From: Hyphomonas sp. Mor2
GTDB lineage: Bacteria; Pseudomonadota; Alphaproteobacteria; Caulobacterales; Hyphomonadaceae
Assembly: GCF_001854405.1 (NCBI RefSeq)
Contig: NZ_CP017718.1
Span: forward strand, 3,286,001-3,350,000
Length of the DNA stretch: 64,000 nt
Direction of reading: 5' to 3'
Shown here: piece after piece, positions 34,617-44,199 of the stretch
Layout of the letters: each line of letters starts with the position of its first letter
Numbering within the stretch: the stretch's first letter is position 1
Program-made: the position numbers and the translations under genes
The notes under the pieces: generated by a model
Seen by the model: only the letters and a program-made list of their open reading frames with translations
Databases searched by the model: none
What the model was told of the DNA's origin: nothing

Positions 34617-36655
34617 AAACTGCCTTTCAGGCGCAAGGTCAGGATGTTTCCAAAATTGCGATTGCGGTCTTCCACCCGGCTGACGGCCCCATTTCGGTCG
34701 GGCGAGTAGACCACCCGGGTAAACTTCTCGTCGGCGTCCAGCAAGTTTGCGAAATAGACCGTCCCGGTCATGCCAAAAATATCCTTGTGTTCGATGAACG
34801 CCCAGGCAAAACCCTGGGGCTGAACGAAGCTGAGGCGTGCATCGCGCCGGAAGGTTGGCGAAGCGAGGAACTTTTCATAATTGACGCCCCACGCCCAATC
34901 TGTGTTCGGAATGTCGTGGCGGAAATTCAATTCATAGAAGTGAATTGTCGTATCGTTGAAATCGCGCGTGGCCCCGGTCAACGGATCGTCCAGGAACGTG
35001 TCCTGGAGGAAGGTCTCATATTCAAGCTGGGCGCCGGTCCAGCCGAGATTGTCGAGTTTCAGAGTACCCTCGATTTCGAGCGCAATTCGTGAGGCACTGT
35101 CGATATTGCCCGGACCCTCGCCGAGCCCAATCGGCACCTGATCGATCAGATCTTCAATTTCGTCGTAGAACACTTCGGCTGTCAGCGCACCCCAGGTGCC
35201 ATAGTCGCGTTCTGCCTCTAGCGCCAGCCGCCAGCGTTGATCGGGGACAATGTCGACATTGCCGGTCTGGTCGTCGCCCTGGTCGACATCGACATTGTCG
35301 ACAAAATCGAAAAAGTCGAGCTGTCCGACCTGTCGCTCGAGTGACAGGTTGATTTTGAGATTATCCTTGGCATCCCAGGCCAGCGAGGCGCTGCCCTTGG
35401 GGCGCGTGAAAGACCGAGTCTGGCCGTTCGCGCCGTCCGATGAAATCTCGGATTGTTCAGCGCCCAGAGAGACCTGCATTCGCAGCTTCGGATTGAGCTG
35501 ACGGGAATGGGTGACGAAGGCTTCGGCCCGCTTTTCTTCCACGCGCGTGCCTGGATCGGTTACGACCATATTCGTCGGTGCATCAATCGTTGTGCCAGTG
35601 AACAGGCGGGCTTCATTCTCGAGTGTATTATAAGCGCCTTCCAGAGAGATCTGCCAATCTGAATTGTTCGCGCCGGTCCAGCTGTATTCGCTGCGCAGAA
35701 TGCTCTCGCTTTCATCTGTCTCGCGTTCGAAAATATCGTTTGACGTATTGGGACCGGCAATATCCGCGAACAGGAGCTGGACGGCTGTCGGGCTGTGCTC
35801 GTTGCGTTGTAAGCCGATCAGCTTCAGACGTCCCGGACCCAGGCCGAATTCATAGTCGCCACTGACTTCGCTGTCCCACTCGTCCTCCTCGAACGTGAAC
35901 TCGGTAATGGCGACAGGCGCGCCATCCGGGGAAAAGAATTTGCTGGTGACAAGCTCATCGGGATTCCAGACACTGTATTCGACATTGAAGTTGGCGATGT
36001 GCCCGTTCCGCGGGGTCCAGTTCAAGCTGCCATTGATACCTGTTCCTTCCCCAATGAACCGGGCCTCTTCCTCGCGAAACTGTATCAGCGTTCCGTTGCC
36101 ATCAAACACATTCTCGCGGCCGCTGGCCGTCCCGCGTGCGGGCTCTGCCTCCAAGCCGAGCGACCAGGCCAGCGCGCCATTCTGACCATTTATCGTGATG
36201 TCGCCCCATCGATACGCAGGCGGCAGGTTCTCGCGATAACGCTGGCGATAATTCCAGGTGCCCGTGATGCCGCTCGACTTTGCAACAACATTGGCCACCT
36301 GTCCGCTCAGGCCGGGGACATCCAGAGTTGCGCCTTCGACGATTTCGACCCGTTCAACATTCTCGGCCGGGATCCGATCGAGCGCATCGCGGGCGCTGGT
36401 GGACTTGGAGGAGATTCTTTGCCCGTTGATCAGGACATTTTCCTGCGCTTGTCCAAAGCCGCGTTGGTCCGTGTCACTTTCAGAAATCGAGAATCCGGGG
36501 ATTTGTGACACCATGTCGAGCGCGGTCCGCGGGGCGAATTGCTGGAAGTCAGATGGTGAATATGTGCGGGTGTCCTCGCCCGGCTGGCTTATGGTCTGTG
36601 CGGGTGCAGAGAGGGGAAGACTGACCGCCAGCCCGGCGAGGAATGCGCATTTCAT
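34613..36655 (-). CDS. TonB-dependent receptor
   Basis: Outer-membrane active transporter of 680 residues. Signal peptide ([17 protein letters not shown]), then a plug domain ([40 protein letters not shown]) and a 22-strand-type barrel ending in a strand with terminal Phe ([10 protein letters not shown]). Ligand unknown: no substrate-specific motif and no transport partners nearby. It lies on the minus strand in the place where ddl would be, between murB and ftsQ. Two palindromes upstream suggest a dedicated repressor that is not encoded in the window. Confidence 0.92.
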   Translation of the reverse strand: MKCAFLAGLAVSLPLSAPAQTISQPGEDTRTYSPSDFQQFAPRTALDMVSQIPGFSISESDTDQRGFGQAQENVLINGQRISSKSTSARDALDRIPAENVERVEIVEGATLDVPGLSGQVANVVAKSSGITGTWNYRQRYRENLPPAYRWGDITINGQNGALAWSLGLEAEPARGTASGRENVFDGNGTLIQFREEEARFIGEGTGINGSLNWTPRNGHIANFNVEYSVWNPDELVTSKFFSPDGAPVAITEFTFEEDEWDSEVSGDYEFGLGPGRLKLIGLQRNEHSPTAVQLLFADIAGPNTSNDIFERETDESESILRSEYSWTGANNSDWQISLEGAYNTLENEARLFTGTTIDAPTNMVVTDPGTRVEEKRAEAFVTHSRQLNPKLRMQVSLGAEQSEISSDGANGQTRSFTRPKGSASLAWDAKDNLKINLSLERQVGQLDFFDFVDNVDVDQGDDQTGNVDIVPDQRWRLALEAERDYGTWGALTAEVFYDEIEDLIDQVPIGLGEGPGNIDSASRIALEIEGTLKLDNLGWTGAQLEYETFLQDTFLDDPLTGATRDFNDTTIHFYELNFRHDIPNTDWAWGVNYEKFLASPTFRRDARLSFVQPQGFAWAFIEHKDIFGMTGTVYFANLLDADEKFTRVVYSPDRNGAVSRVEDRNRNFGNILTLRLKGSF

Positions 36656-36700
36656 ACGTGTTTTACTCCAGACGAGACGCGGCTCGCTTGCGCCATTCGC

Positions 36701-36743
36701 TACACGTGTAACGAAATTGATCTGGAGTGTGTTACATATGTAA
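36701..36743. promoter_or_regulatory. Twin palindromic operator before the TonB receptor gene
   Basis: Two palindromes, TACACGTGTA (36701-36710) and TTACATATGTAA (36732-36743), share the form TACA-NN-TGTA. Their centres are 32 bp apart, about three helical turns, so dimers bound to them would lie on the same face. They start 46 bp upstream of the receptor ATG. The pattern fits a TetR- or LacI-like dimer, but the regulator is unknown. Confidence 0.6.
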
Positions 36744-37099
36744 ACTATCTGAGCAACCCCGGGATAGAAAATTAATGTTTCCGCCCGCGCAGGAACGAAA
36801 GTTCCTTATTTGTCGCGCCCGCGAAGCCACGATGTGCTCGGGTGTCAACAGACCGCAAGCTCAACCACATCCCCTTTTTGAAAACTGAGACGATCGGAGA
36901 ATGACCAGTCGAAACGCACGCCTAAACTGAGGTCTGGTCTGCGAACTTCGTCATGCTGAGGAATCTATTCCCTGGTCATGGCGAGGTTCGCTTTTTTGAG
37001 GGGAGATGGTGTGCTGATCCATGTCATTGCCGGGCTTTCGCCGTTCACTTGCCGATATCACTGTTCGGAGGCGCTAATGCATTCTTGGGTGCTGGCGGA
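36744..37099. other. Intergenic region before the broken secretion gene
   Basis: About 350 bp. The only clear structure is a small hairpin ggaac-gaaa-gttcc (36792-36805) with a GNRA-type loop. A frame open from 36953 runs into the ABC transporter remnant but its first 49 codons are not protein-like. No gene seen. Confidence 0.4.
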
Positions 37100-37735
37100 A
37101 TGAGCGCAGTTGCAATGGCGCCTCAAGGCGCGGTCGTATCTGACCAGCGTCAGGATAAGTCACTGACGGATGCAAGCCTGAGCCCGTATTTGCTGGTGAC
37201 CGCCTTCTTTTCTGTCTCGGTCAACATTCTCCTGCTCGTGTCGCCGCTATACATGCTGCAGGTCTATGACCGCGTGCTGACATCGGGATCGCTTGAAACG
37301 CTGATTCTGATCTCGGTTCTGGCGGGTGGATTGATGATCACCTATGTCTTTGCTGAAAGCGCTCGGCGACATGCATTGGCGCTCGCCGCGCGGTTTCTGC
37401 ACACACAGTTCGGCGAAAAACTGTTCAACGTGAACTTCGCCGAAGCCAGAGCGGACCGTTCCCTGCAAAAGGATTTGTCGGACCTCAACGTCGTCCAATC
37501 CTTCTTTTCGAATGGTATGATCCTGCCGATTTTCGATTTGCCATTCACGCCATTGTTTCTGCTGGTCATGTTCCTGATCCATCCCTTGCTAGGATGGCTC
37601 GGTGTCTCTGGCGCCGCCGTATTGCTGCTTATCACCGTTGTCGCGGAGCTCTCCACGCGCGAGCCGGAAAAGCAGGCGCAAATGGTCGAGCGCGCGTCGC
37701 AGGAGTTCGCCTCGGGTTGGTTCCGGTTCACAGGC
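37100..37735 (+). pseudogene. Truncated type I secretion ABC transporter (PrtD-like), N-terminal part only
   Basis: About 210 codons matching the start of type I secretion permease/ATPases: LVTAFFSVSVNILLLVSPLYMLQVYDRVLTSGSLETL, cut here as FFSVSVNILLLVSPLYM and YDRVLTSGS, then HTQFGEKLFN and FDLPFTPLFLLVMFLIHP. The remaining membrane helices and the entire ATPase domain are missing: homology stops after MVERASQEFA and the frame ends at 37774 in unrelated sequence. The ATG at 37100 is the likely original start. It cannot work as an exporter. It abuts the tail of a different gene, so the two were joined by deletion. Confidence 0.75.
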
Positions 37736-37739
37736 CCGT

Positions 37740-38165
37740 CTACGCGCATACATTCCGGAACATGTAAGCTCTGATACGTTTGATTTGACGCGGAACTTCC
37801 ATGCTAATCTTGTCACGAGGAGCAGCTTTACCCTTCCCGATAGCCAGGAGTATCAGGTTACGATTGAAGCCCGAGACTCCGAAGATAATGTCAGCACCCA
37901 AACCGTCATCATCACGGTGGAGGAGGATGCGGCGGCGAGCGCCACCGCGCTCGGCAACAGCCTCTCGACCATCAAGCTGGACGGCGCAGCTCTGGACGGC
38001 CTCGATGGGACGATCCTGTCCGATCCAGGCGACACACCTGCGCCGCAGACCCAGACCTCCGTGCCGGAGCCGGGCGCGAGCAATAAGGACCCGGAATGGG
38101 CGGATGATGGGCTCCCGACCCCGTCCTGGTATCCAGAGTCGCTGGACATGTTTGACGGGTTCTAG
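37740..38165 (+). pseudogene. C-terminal remnant of a cadherin-like repeat protein
   Basis: The last about 140 codons of a larger protein in another frame than the transporter remnant. FTLPDSQEYQVTIEARDSED and VSTQTVIITVEED form the end of an Ig/cadherin-like repeat as seen in big surface or type I secreted proteins; the rest is an acidic, Pro-rich tail ending PSWYPESLDMFDGF. There is no start codon or repeat array before it. An intact gene would extend far upstream, so this is the scar of a deletion that removed the rest of it and most of the transporter. Confidence 0.6.
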
Positions 38166-38455
38166 GCCCCTGCGGATCGGGGGAGGGTCTCTCGATCCGC
38201 GCTGCCGGGGCCGGACCAGCTCACCCGTCTGAGCGCTGGATGAAAAAACCTTTGGTCGACCCCGCGCGCTTAAGAGAGTTTTACGACTTTGCTGCAAAAT
38301 TGCCTCTTGGTGGATCGCGCCATGTGGTGACAGCCGATCCGCCTGATGGTGTCAGGCAAGCTGCCAAAGTGTAGCAAACAAAGCGCATCAGGCGTTGGGA
38401 AGTCCAAGCGTGTCGTTGTCCAGCTATAAGCGTTGGCGATGATAAGGGATGCGGC
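38166..38455. other. Intergenic region before ftsQ
   Basis: 290 bp. It holds a possible 44-codon frame (38240-38374, MKKPLVDPARLREFYDFAAK...) with no recognisable homology, and no trace of ddl that I can see. It probably contains the promoter for ftsQ-ftsA, because readthrough from murB is unlikely across the inserted region. Confidence 0.35.
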
Positions 38456-39277
38456 ATGCCGCGAGCAAAAGGCAAAAAAAAGGCGCCTGAACCGGAACTC
38501 TATCTGGAGCGAACCCAGATCTCTTCGGTGATTTTCGGCCTCGTCATGGTCGTCGCCATGATCGTGGCAGGCGCAGCCCTGTTGGGCGGTTCCCTCTCGC
38601 AAATGGGACAGCGCTGGGGCAGCGCCATGGATGGCGTCTCGCGCTCGGTTGGCCTGTCGGTCGACACGGTTGAGGTGATTGGCCTCGAGCACGTGCCGGC
38701 GGTTGCTCGCCAGATCAAGGCCTCGGCCATGGTTGAGCCCGGCGAGAACATGTTCCGCGCCGACCCGCACCTGATCCGCCGCCGGGTCGAAGACACCCGC
38801 CTGGTCGCCAATGTTCGCGTCTACCGCCTGTGGCCCGATACGGTCATGATCTATGCGGATGCCGCTGAGCCAATGGCGCTGTGGAATGATGGCGCGGCCT
38901 GGACCGTGGTCGATAATTTCGGCCGCCTGATGCCCAAGGTCCGCCCGCAGGACCATCTGGACCTGATCAAGACGGTCGGCGCCGGCGGGCCAGAAGCGGC
39001 CCCGGCTCTGGAGAAAGCCTTTCTTGTGATGCCCGGCCTGCGCGCCGAAGTGGATCATGCGCGTCGCGTCGCGGGTCGCCGCTGGGACCTGGTCCTGCGC
39101 TCCGGGGCTTTGGTCAAGCTGCCGAATGACGAACAGATTACACCCAGCGTGCTGAGCTTTGCGCGCTTGAATGAGGCCGGGGAGCTGACGCACCGAGCCC
39201 TCAAGGAAATCGACTTACGCGTCAGCGGGCGGGTGTTTCTGACCCCCGCACAGACCGAGATGGGAGGGGCCGCATAA
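38456..39277 (+). CDS. ftsQ: Cell division protein FtsQ
   Basis: Bitopic division protein of 273 residues: a basic cytoplasmic N-terminus (PRAKGKKKAPEPE), one membrane helix (VIFGLVMVVAMIVAGAALLGG), a POTRA domain with VDTVEVIGLEHVP and GENMFRADPHLIRRRVE, and the FtsQ domain with PMALWNDGAAWTVVDNFG. It links FtsL/FtsB to the divisome. Its stop shares one base with the ftsA start. In the usual order ddl would come before it. Confidence 0.95.
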   Translation: MPRAKGKKKAPEPELYLERTQISSVIFGLVMVVAMIVAGAALLGGSLSQMGQRWGSAMDGVSRSVGLSVDTVEVIGLEHVPAVARQIKASAMVEPGENMFRADPHLIRRRVEDTRLVANVRVYRLWPDTVMIYADAAEPMALWNDGAAWTVVDNFGRLMPKVRPQDHLDLIKTVGAGGPEAAPALEKAFLVMPGLRAEVDHARRVAGRRWDLVLRSGALVKLPNDEQITPSVLSFARLNEAGELTHRALKEIDLRVSGRVFLTPAQTEMGGAA

Positions 39278-40572
39278 TGGCGACGAGCACGCAAAGATTG
39301 AAACCGAGACACGTAGGCAAGGCGGGCACGGTGGTCGCGGCGCTGGATATTGGCTGCTCGAAGATTGCTTGCCTGATCGGCCGTGTGGACCCGGGCAGCC
39401 GCGCCGGATTTGCCTTCATGGGCGGCGGACGCCAACAGAGCCGCGGCTTCAATGGCGGCTCGATCAGCGATATTGAGGCGCTTGAACGCTCGATCCGTCT
39501 GGCGGTCGAAGATGCCGAACGTGAAGCGGGTGAGCGCATTGATCGCGTCATCCTGGGAGTGACTGGCCCGAAAGTGGACAGTCAGCTCGCGGAAGCGGAA
39601 ATCGAGCTGGGTCAGCGTGAGATCACCAGCCGCGATGTCCAGAAAGTCTGGGCTCAGGCGCTTGGCAAGATGATTCCGAAAGAGCGGGAATTGCTCGGCG
39701 CTTATCCGGTCATGTATGGCGTCGATGATCAGGACGATATTCGCGATCCGGTCGGCATGATTGGCGACCGCGTGCGTGTTCTGCTCAATGTGGTCACCGC
39801 GCCAAAGTCTCTGGTCAAGAATTTGAAAGAGTGCGTGCAGCGGGCGCATCTGGCCGTCGAACGCATCGTTCCGTCTGCTTTGGCCAGCGGCGCTGGCACC
39901 TTGATCGACGATGAGATCGAGAATGGCGCCGTCTGCATTGATTTTGGCGGCGGCGTCACTTCAGTGTCGGTCTTCATGAATGGCGCACCGGCCTGGCTCG
40001 ACCTGGTCAAGGTGGGCGGCGCCCGTGTCACGGGCGATATTGCGCAAGGCATCGGCACAACCTTTGCCGCGGCCGAGCGCTTGAAGACACTGCACGGGAC
40101 GGCCGATATCGAAGGCCCTGGCATGGCTGAGCGAATTGAAGCGCCGCGTCTCGGCGATGATGGCCGTTTGAAAGCGGGCCGCATGACCCGCGGCGATCTG
40201 ACCTCGATCATCGCGCCGCGCATCGAGGAATTGTTTGAAATGGTCCAGGCGCACCTGACCGCCAGTCCGCTGCGTCCGATTCTGCCAAGACGGACCGTAC
40301 TCACCGGCGGCGCCAGCCAGTTGGCAGGGGTCCGGGAACTCGCCGCTGAGGTGTTGAAACAGCCGGTTCGCCTCGGGCGCCCCATCGATGCTGACATTTT
40401 AGGCGACAATTACGGTAATCCGGCCTTTTCCACAGCGGCAGGTCTGATAAGCTATGAATTGAAGGGGTTTGCCGATGCTTCACGGGCAGGGGGAGCAGCG
40501 GCGCTTACCGGAGGTCCCGCCGGGCGTGGAGTGATTACAAAGGCCTTAAACTGGATCCGCGAAAATTTTTGA
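39277..40572 (+). CDS. ftsA: Cell division protein FtsA
   Basis: Actin-like ATPase that tethers FtsZ to the membrane. The 431-residue protein has the phosphate-1 motif VVAALDIGCSKIACLIG, the 1C domain (IDRVILGVTGPKVDSQ), phosphate-2 AVCIDFGGGVTSVSVF, the adenosine motif VLTGGASQLAGV, and a C-terminal amphipathic helix TKALNWIRENF for membrane binding. Length is normal. ftsZ follows after 100 bp with its own probable control site. Confidence 0.97.
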   Translation: MATSTQRLKPRHVGKAGTVVAALDIGCSKIACLIGRVDPGSRAGFAFMGGGRQQSRGFNGGSISDIEALERSIRLAVEDAEREAGERIDRVILGVTGPKVDSQLAEAEIELGQREITSRDVQKVWAQALGKMIPKERELLGAYPVMYGVDDQDDIRDPVGMIGDRVRVLLNVVTAPKSLVKNLKECVQRAHLAVERIVPSALASGAGTLIDDEIENGAVCIDFGGGVTSVSVFMNGAPAWLDLVKVGGARVTGDIAQGIGTTFAAAERLKTLHGTADIEGPGMAERIEAPRLGDDGRLKAGRMTRGDLTSIIAPRIEELFEMVQAHLTASPLRPILPRRTVLTGGASQLAGVRELAAEVLKQPVRLGRPIDADILGDNYGNPAFSTAAGLISYELKGFADASRAGGAAALTGGPAGRGVITKALNWIRENF

Positions 40573-40588
40573 GCGAGATGACAGTCAT

Positions 40589-40603
40589 TTAAGGAACTTT
40601 TAG
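40589..40603 (+). promoter_or_regulatory. CtrA-like box upstream of ftsZ
   Basis: TTAA-N7-TTAG, one mismatch to the CtrA consensus TTAA-N7-TTAA, 70 bp before the ftsZ ATG. In Caulobacter CtrA represses ftsZ from a site in its promoter. No GANTC site lies in this 100-bp gap. Confidence 0.45.
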
Positions 40604-40672
40604 GCGAAGCCCGTCATTCTATTCCCGTACAAGGCGTTTGGTACGCAAAACGAGAGAGAACGGGAATAAGCC

Positions 40673-42013
40673 ATGACGAAAGAACTCAAACCACGAATTG
40701 TCGTTATTGGCGTTGGTGGTGCCGGTGGAAACGCTGTCGATAATATGATCGAGGCGAATCTGCAGGGCGTTGAGTTTTACGTCGCCAATACCGATGCGCA
40801 GGCCATGCGGCGCTCGAAAACGGAAAACCGTATTCAACTCGGTCCTGAGACGACCTCCGGCCTCGGCGCTGGAGCGCGTCCGGAAGTTGGCGAAGCATCT
40901 GCTGAAGAATCGATGTCCGAAATCCTGGAAGCCCTGGAAGACGCGCACATGGTCTTCGTCGCAGCCGGCATGGGCGGCGGAACCGGAACCGGTGCTGCAC
41001 CCGTCATTGCAAAGGCTGCGCATGACAAGGGCATTCTGACGATTGGCGTCGTCACCAAGCCGTTCGGCTTTGAAGGCGCACACCGGATGACGACGGCAGA
41101 AAGTGGGCTGGCCCGCATGAAGGATGCCGTCGACACGCTGATTGTTGTGCCCAACCAGAACCTGTTTCGTATCGCCAATGAGCGCACGACGTTTGCCGAA
41201 GCCTTCCGCATGGCCGACGACGTGCTCTATTCCGGCGTTCGCGGCATTACCGACCTGATGATCATGCCGGGCTTGATCAATCTCGACTTTGCCGATGTCC
41301 GCACCATCATGAAGGGCATGGGTACGGCGATGATGGGCATGGGCGAGGGCGAAGGCGAAGGGCGCGCGCTCGAAGCTGCACGGTGCGCCATCGATAATCC
41401 ATTGCTCGACGATGTTTCGATGAAAGGCGCCAAGGGCGTACTGATCAATATTACCGGCGGCTATGACATGACGCTGTTCGAACTCGATGAAGCCGCCAAT
41501 GAAATCCGCCGCGAGGTTGACGCGGATGCGAACATCATTCTCGGCTCCACGTTCGATGCTGAGCTCGAAGGTCGAATTCGGGTCTCTGTTGTGGCGGCAG
41601 GCGTTGCCGTGGAAGAGGCGATCATCGCTGCGCCGATACGTCAGGCGCCTGTCATCGCTGCCGAAGATCCAGCTCCGGTCGTGGTGACCCCGCAAGTCGC
41701 GCCTGCGCCGGAACCAGAGATTGATACCCGTCCGGATTTCCGCGGTCGCGAACTGCCAGCAGCCCATGTTGAAGCCCAATCCGGCAATGACACGGTCAGC
41801 GCAGAGGCTGCCTTTGCCAAACCCGTTGCCGCCAGTCCGGCTGGTTTCTCAAACCTGTTCGGATGGCGCCGCGAGGACACGGTTGGGGACAATGATGATG
41901 AGGAAGACCGCGAATCCATCGTGTCGACTCCAGAGGATCATCCCAAGCCAGCCGCGTTTGATGATGCAGATCTCGAAATTCCGGCCTTCCTGCGCCGCTC
42001 CGCCAACAATTAA
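40673..42013 (+). CDS. ftsZ: Cell division protein FtsZ
   Basis: Tubulin-like GTPase forming the Z ring. The 446-residue protein has the GTP-binding [14 protein letters not shown] near residue 13, the tubulin signature [26 protein letters not shown] with the catalytic T7 loop, a long Pro/Ala-rich acidic linker typical of alphaproteobacteria and the C-terminal peptide [13 protein letters not shown], which binds FtsA and other partners. A good ribosome binding site is not obvious but GAGAGAACGGG precedes the ATG. Followed by a strong terminator. Confidence 0.98.
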   Translation: MTKELKPRIVVIGVGGAGGNAVDNMIEANLQGVEFYVANTDAQAMRRSKTENRIQLGPETTSGLGAGARPEVGEASAEESMSEILEALEDAHMVFVAAGMGGGTGTGAAPVIAKAAHDKGILTIGVVTKPFGFEGAHRMTTAESGLARMKDAVDTLIVVPNQNLFRIANERTTFAEAFRMADDVLYSGVRGITDLMIMPGLINLDFADVRTIMKGMGTAMMGMGEGEGEGRALEAARCAIDNPLLDDVSMKGAKGVLINITGGYDMTLFELDEAANEIRREVDADANIILGSTFDAELEGRIRVSVVAAGVAVEEAIIAAPIRQAPVIAAEDPAPVVVTPQVAPAPEPEIDTRPDFRGRELPAAHVEAQSGNDTVSAEAAFAKPVAASPAGFSNLFGWRREDTVGDNDDEEDRESIVSTPEDHPKPAAFDDADLEIPAFLRRSANN

Positions 42014-42032
42014 GGCTTACAAATCGTTCATG

Positions 42033-42065
42033 GAAAGCCGTCCGACACCGGACGGCTTTCTGTTT
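42033..42065 (+). terminator. Intrinsic terminator after ftsZ
   Basis: A perfect 12-bp stem (42033-42044 and 42049-42060) with a 4-base acac loop, followed by tgtttt. It separates ftsZ from lpxC. Confidence 0.9.
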
Positions 42066-42154
42066 TCTGACCCCCTGCAACATTGAGCAACAAAGCTTGT
42101 GTTGAGGTCTCGGGTTTCGCTGTCATTTATGCAGGGTCTGCAGGGAGAGTAGGC

Positions 42155-43072
42155 TTGGGACGAGTAGAGTATCAGACGACACTGAAAACGCCTGTCATAT
42201 GCGCAGGTATCGGCGTGCATAGCGGCGAACGTGCGCGCATGGTGATCAAACCTGCGCCGGTGAATACCGGAATCCGGTTCCGCCGCGTGGATCAGGACAG
42301 CCAGAACGACATTCTTGCGCGTGGGGATCACGTCACAGAAGTCCAGCTGGGAACAACCTTGACGAATGAGGACGGCGCCAGCGTCGCCACAGTCGAGCAT
42401 TTCCTGGCCGCTTGCGCAGGTGTCGGGCTCGACAATGTCCTGGTCGAGATCGATGGCCCTGAAACGCCTATCATGGACGGTTCATCCGCAGTCTTTTGCG
42501 AGCTATTCCTCAATGCAGGACTCCAGGCGCAGACCGCTTTGCGCCGCCGCATTCGCATTCTCGACACGATTGAAGTGCGTGACGGTATCAAATGGGCGCG
42601 TCTATCTCCTAGCCCCGACAATGTGCTGACTCTGAAGGCCAAGATCGAGTTTGAGACCAAAGCGATCGGCACCCAACAAATGTCGCTGCGCCTGGCCCCT
42701 GGCCTGTTCGCGCGCGATATCGCCTTTGCCCGCACGTTCGGTTTTGCGCGTGATGTTGAGACCTTGAAGGCCATGGGCTTCGCTCGCGGAGGATCGCTCG
42801 ACAATGCCGTCGTGATTGATGGCGACGAGGTGGTGAACCCGGAGGGCCTGCGCAGCGATGACGAGTTTATTCGCCACAAGCTGCTGGACGCAGTGGGCGA
42901 CCTGATGCTGGCGGGTGCGCCGATTGCAGGTGCCTATGAAGCCTACCAACCGGGCCATGCCATGAACAACAAGCTGGTTCGTGCCCTATTGGAGCGACCA
43001 GACGCCTGGTGCTGGGAAACCGACGCGGACCTTGTGGATGACCACACCGCCTTGCAAGCGGCAACCGCTTAA
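42155..43072 (+). CDS. lpxC: UDP-3-O-acyl-N-acetylglucosamine deacetylase LpxC
   Basis: Zinc deacetylase, committed step of lipid A synthesis. Landmarks: RVEYQTTLKTPVICAGIGVH at the start, TVEHFLAACAGVGLDN with the first zinc His, the KA-rich insert, ARTFGFARDVE, and RHKLLDAVGDL with the second His, the Asp ligand and catalytic residues. I start at the TTG at 42155, which has AGGGAGAG five bases upstream and gives 305 residues; the frame is open to another TTG at 42083. No ATG is available before the conserved region. Confidence 0.94.
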   Translation: MGRVEYQTTLKTPVICAGIGVHSGERARMVIKPAPVNTGIRFRRVDQDSQNDILARGDHVTEVQLGTTLTNEDGASVATVEHFLAACAGVGLDNVLVEIDGPETPIMDGSSAVFCELFLNAGLQAQTALRRRIRILDTIEVRDGIKWARLSPSPDNVLTLKAKIEFETKAIGTQQMSLRLAPGLFARDIAFARTFGFARDVETLKAMGFARGGSLDNAVVIDGDEVVNPEGLRSDDEFIRHKLLDAVGDLMLAGAPIAGAYEAYQPGHAMNNKLVRALLERPDAWCWETDADLVDDHTALQAATA

Positions 43073-44154
43073 AGCCAGTCGGGTGCTGCCGTTTTCGATG
43101 GATCTCCGCTGTGTGCTATTTCTGGCTGTGGATCCCGTTCCAATAGCTTTTCAATAATGGTGTCGGCGACGCGACCCGCTTCCCTCAATGGGGCATAGTC
43201 CCATCGCTCAAGCTTGCCGTCGAACCAACGCGCGCAACCGCGTTCAATCAGGCTCTCGTGTAGCCGATCAAATTTTGGCGCCTGGCCTGACAGTCTCGCG
43301 ATATGGACCGGAAGCCCGTGCCAGGCGGCATCGGACAGCATATTGGCACTGTCTTCGGTGACCACCGCCACGTCTGAATAGAGCAGCCAGGCAAGATACG
43401 GGTTCGGCCCGTCTCGTTCGCTGGCCCAGAAGCGGGCGCCGGCCCGATCCGCAAACTGACGCATGTCGCCGACCACCGAGACGGGTGTGCGCCGTGAGCA
43501 GGTGATCCGCAATCTCCAGCCTTGACCGGCCAGTGTTTCCAACTGCCCGATCAGACGGTCTGAGGCTTCACGCGTAAATTTGTGGGCCTTGGAATCGCCG
43601 CCGAGAATGATCACGGCGCTATTGCCGCGTTCGTCCGCGAGATCCGCAAAGGCTTGCCCGGCCTCTTCGATCATGTCTTCGGAAAAATGCGTCGGCGATC
43701 CGGTGGTCCGAATAACATTCGGCCCGGTCAGGCTGTCATGCTCAGGCACCACAACCAGGTCGAACAGGGATGGATCGGTTTTGGGGTCAAGAATCTGCAC
43801 GCTGAGCGTCTTCCCGCCGCTCCAGTCGCGCACCGCCGCCGTGAACGGCGCGCTGCGGCGTCCGGCAGCGACCCACAAGGTCGGCCAGGGGCTGGTGAGG
43901 AGCGCACGCTGAGCGGCGGGCAGGGCTTGTCTTGGTGCTGGCCAATTACCACCCGGGACCCAGGTCCAGGGTCTGCGCGGGGTAAGCGTGATCGGGTCCG
44001 CACGATGACCCTGACCGACAATATGCCCGATCTGAAGCCATCTTCGCGTCTCGGACAGGGCTGCGATCACAGCGCGCACTTGCGCGGCATTACCGGCGCG
44101 GCCGTCGCTAACGGCCCAAATTGAAGGCCCAAGGGAAGATTCAGGCGAATCCAT
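43069..44154 (-). CDS. ELM1/GtrOC1 family protein
   Basis: 361-residue protein of the family annotated as mitochondrial fission ELM1-like in bacteria. It shows the family pattern IWAVSDGRAGNAAQVRAV at the start, ILGGDSKAHKFT and the late block YLAWLLYSDVAVVTEDSANMLSDA, which resembles a GT-B nucleotide-sugar site. In bacteria such genes often sit near LPS or outer-membrane genes; the neighbour lpxC is convergent with a 4-bp overlap. Function not demonstrated, so glycosyltransferase activity is a family-based guess. Confidence 0.85.
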   Translation of the reverse strand: MDSPESSLGPSIWAVSDGRAGNAAQVRAVIAALSETRRWLQIGHIVGQGHRADPITLTPRRPWTWVPGGNWPAPRQALPAAQRALLTSPWPTLWVAAGRRSAPFTAAVRDWSGGKTLSVQILDPKTDPSLFDLVVVPEHDSLTGPNVIRTTGSPTHFSEDMIEEAGQAFADLADERGNSAVIILGGDSKAHKFTREASDRLIGQLETLAGQGWRLRITCSRRTPVSVVGDMRQFADRAGARFWASERDGPNPYLAWLLYSDVAVVTEDSANMLSDAAWHGLPVHIARLSGQAPKFDRLHESLIERGCARWFDGKLERWDYAPLREAGRVADTIIEKLLERDPQPEIAHSGDPSKTAAPDWL

Positions 44155-44199
44155 ATGATTTGACCTGCCAGAATTCGCCTGTGAGGTGAAGAATGGCTG

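Noticed and set aside
36792-36805. GAAC...GTTC motif as a LexA box
   Set aside because: The half-sites are inverted with 4 bases between (a small hairpin), not the direct GTTC-N7-GTTC arrangement used by alphaproteobacterial LexA.
36953-37774. A 273-codon open frame read as an intact membrane protein
   Set aside because: Only codons from about 37100 to 37735 match a type I secretion transporter; the first 49 codons and the end are unlike protein, and the rest of the transporter is missing, so I call it a pseudogene.
38270-39193. Long minus-strand frame of 307 codons over ftsQ
   Set aside because: It is the antisense shadow of ftsQ, whose plus-strand reading has all family motifs; the minus-strand protein is His/Arg-rich and matches nothing.
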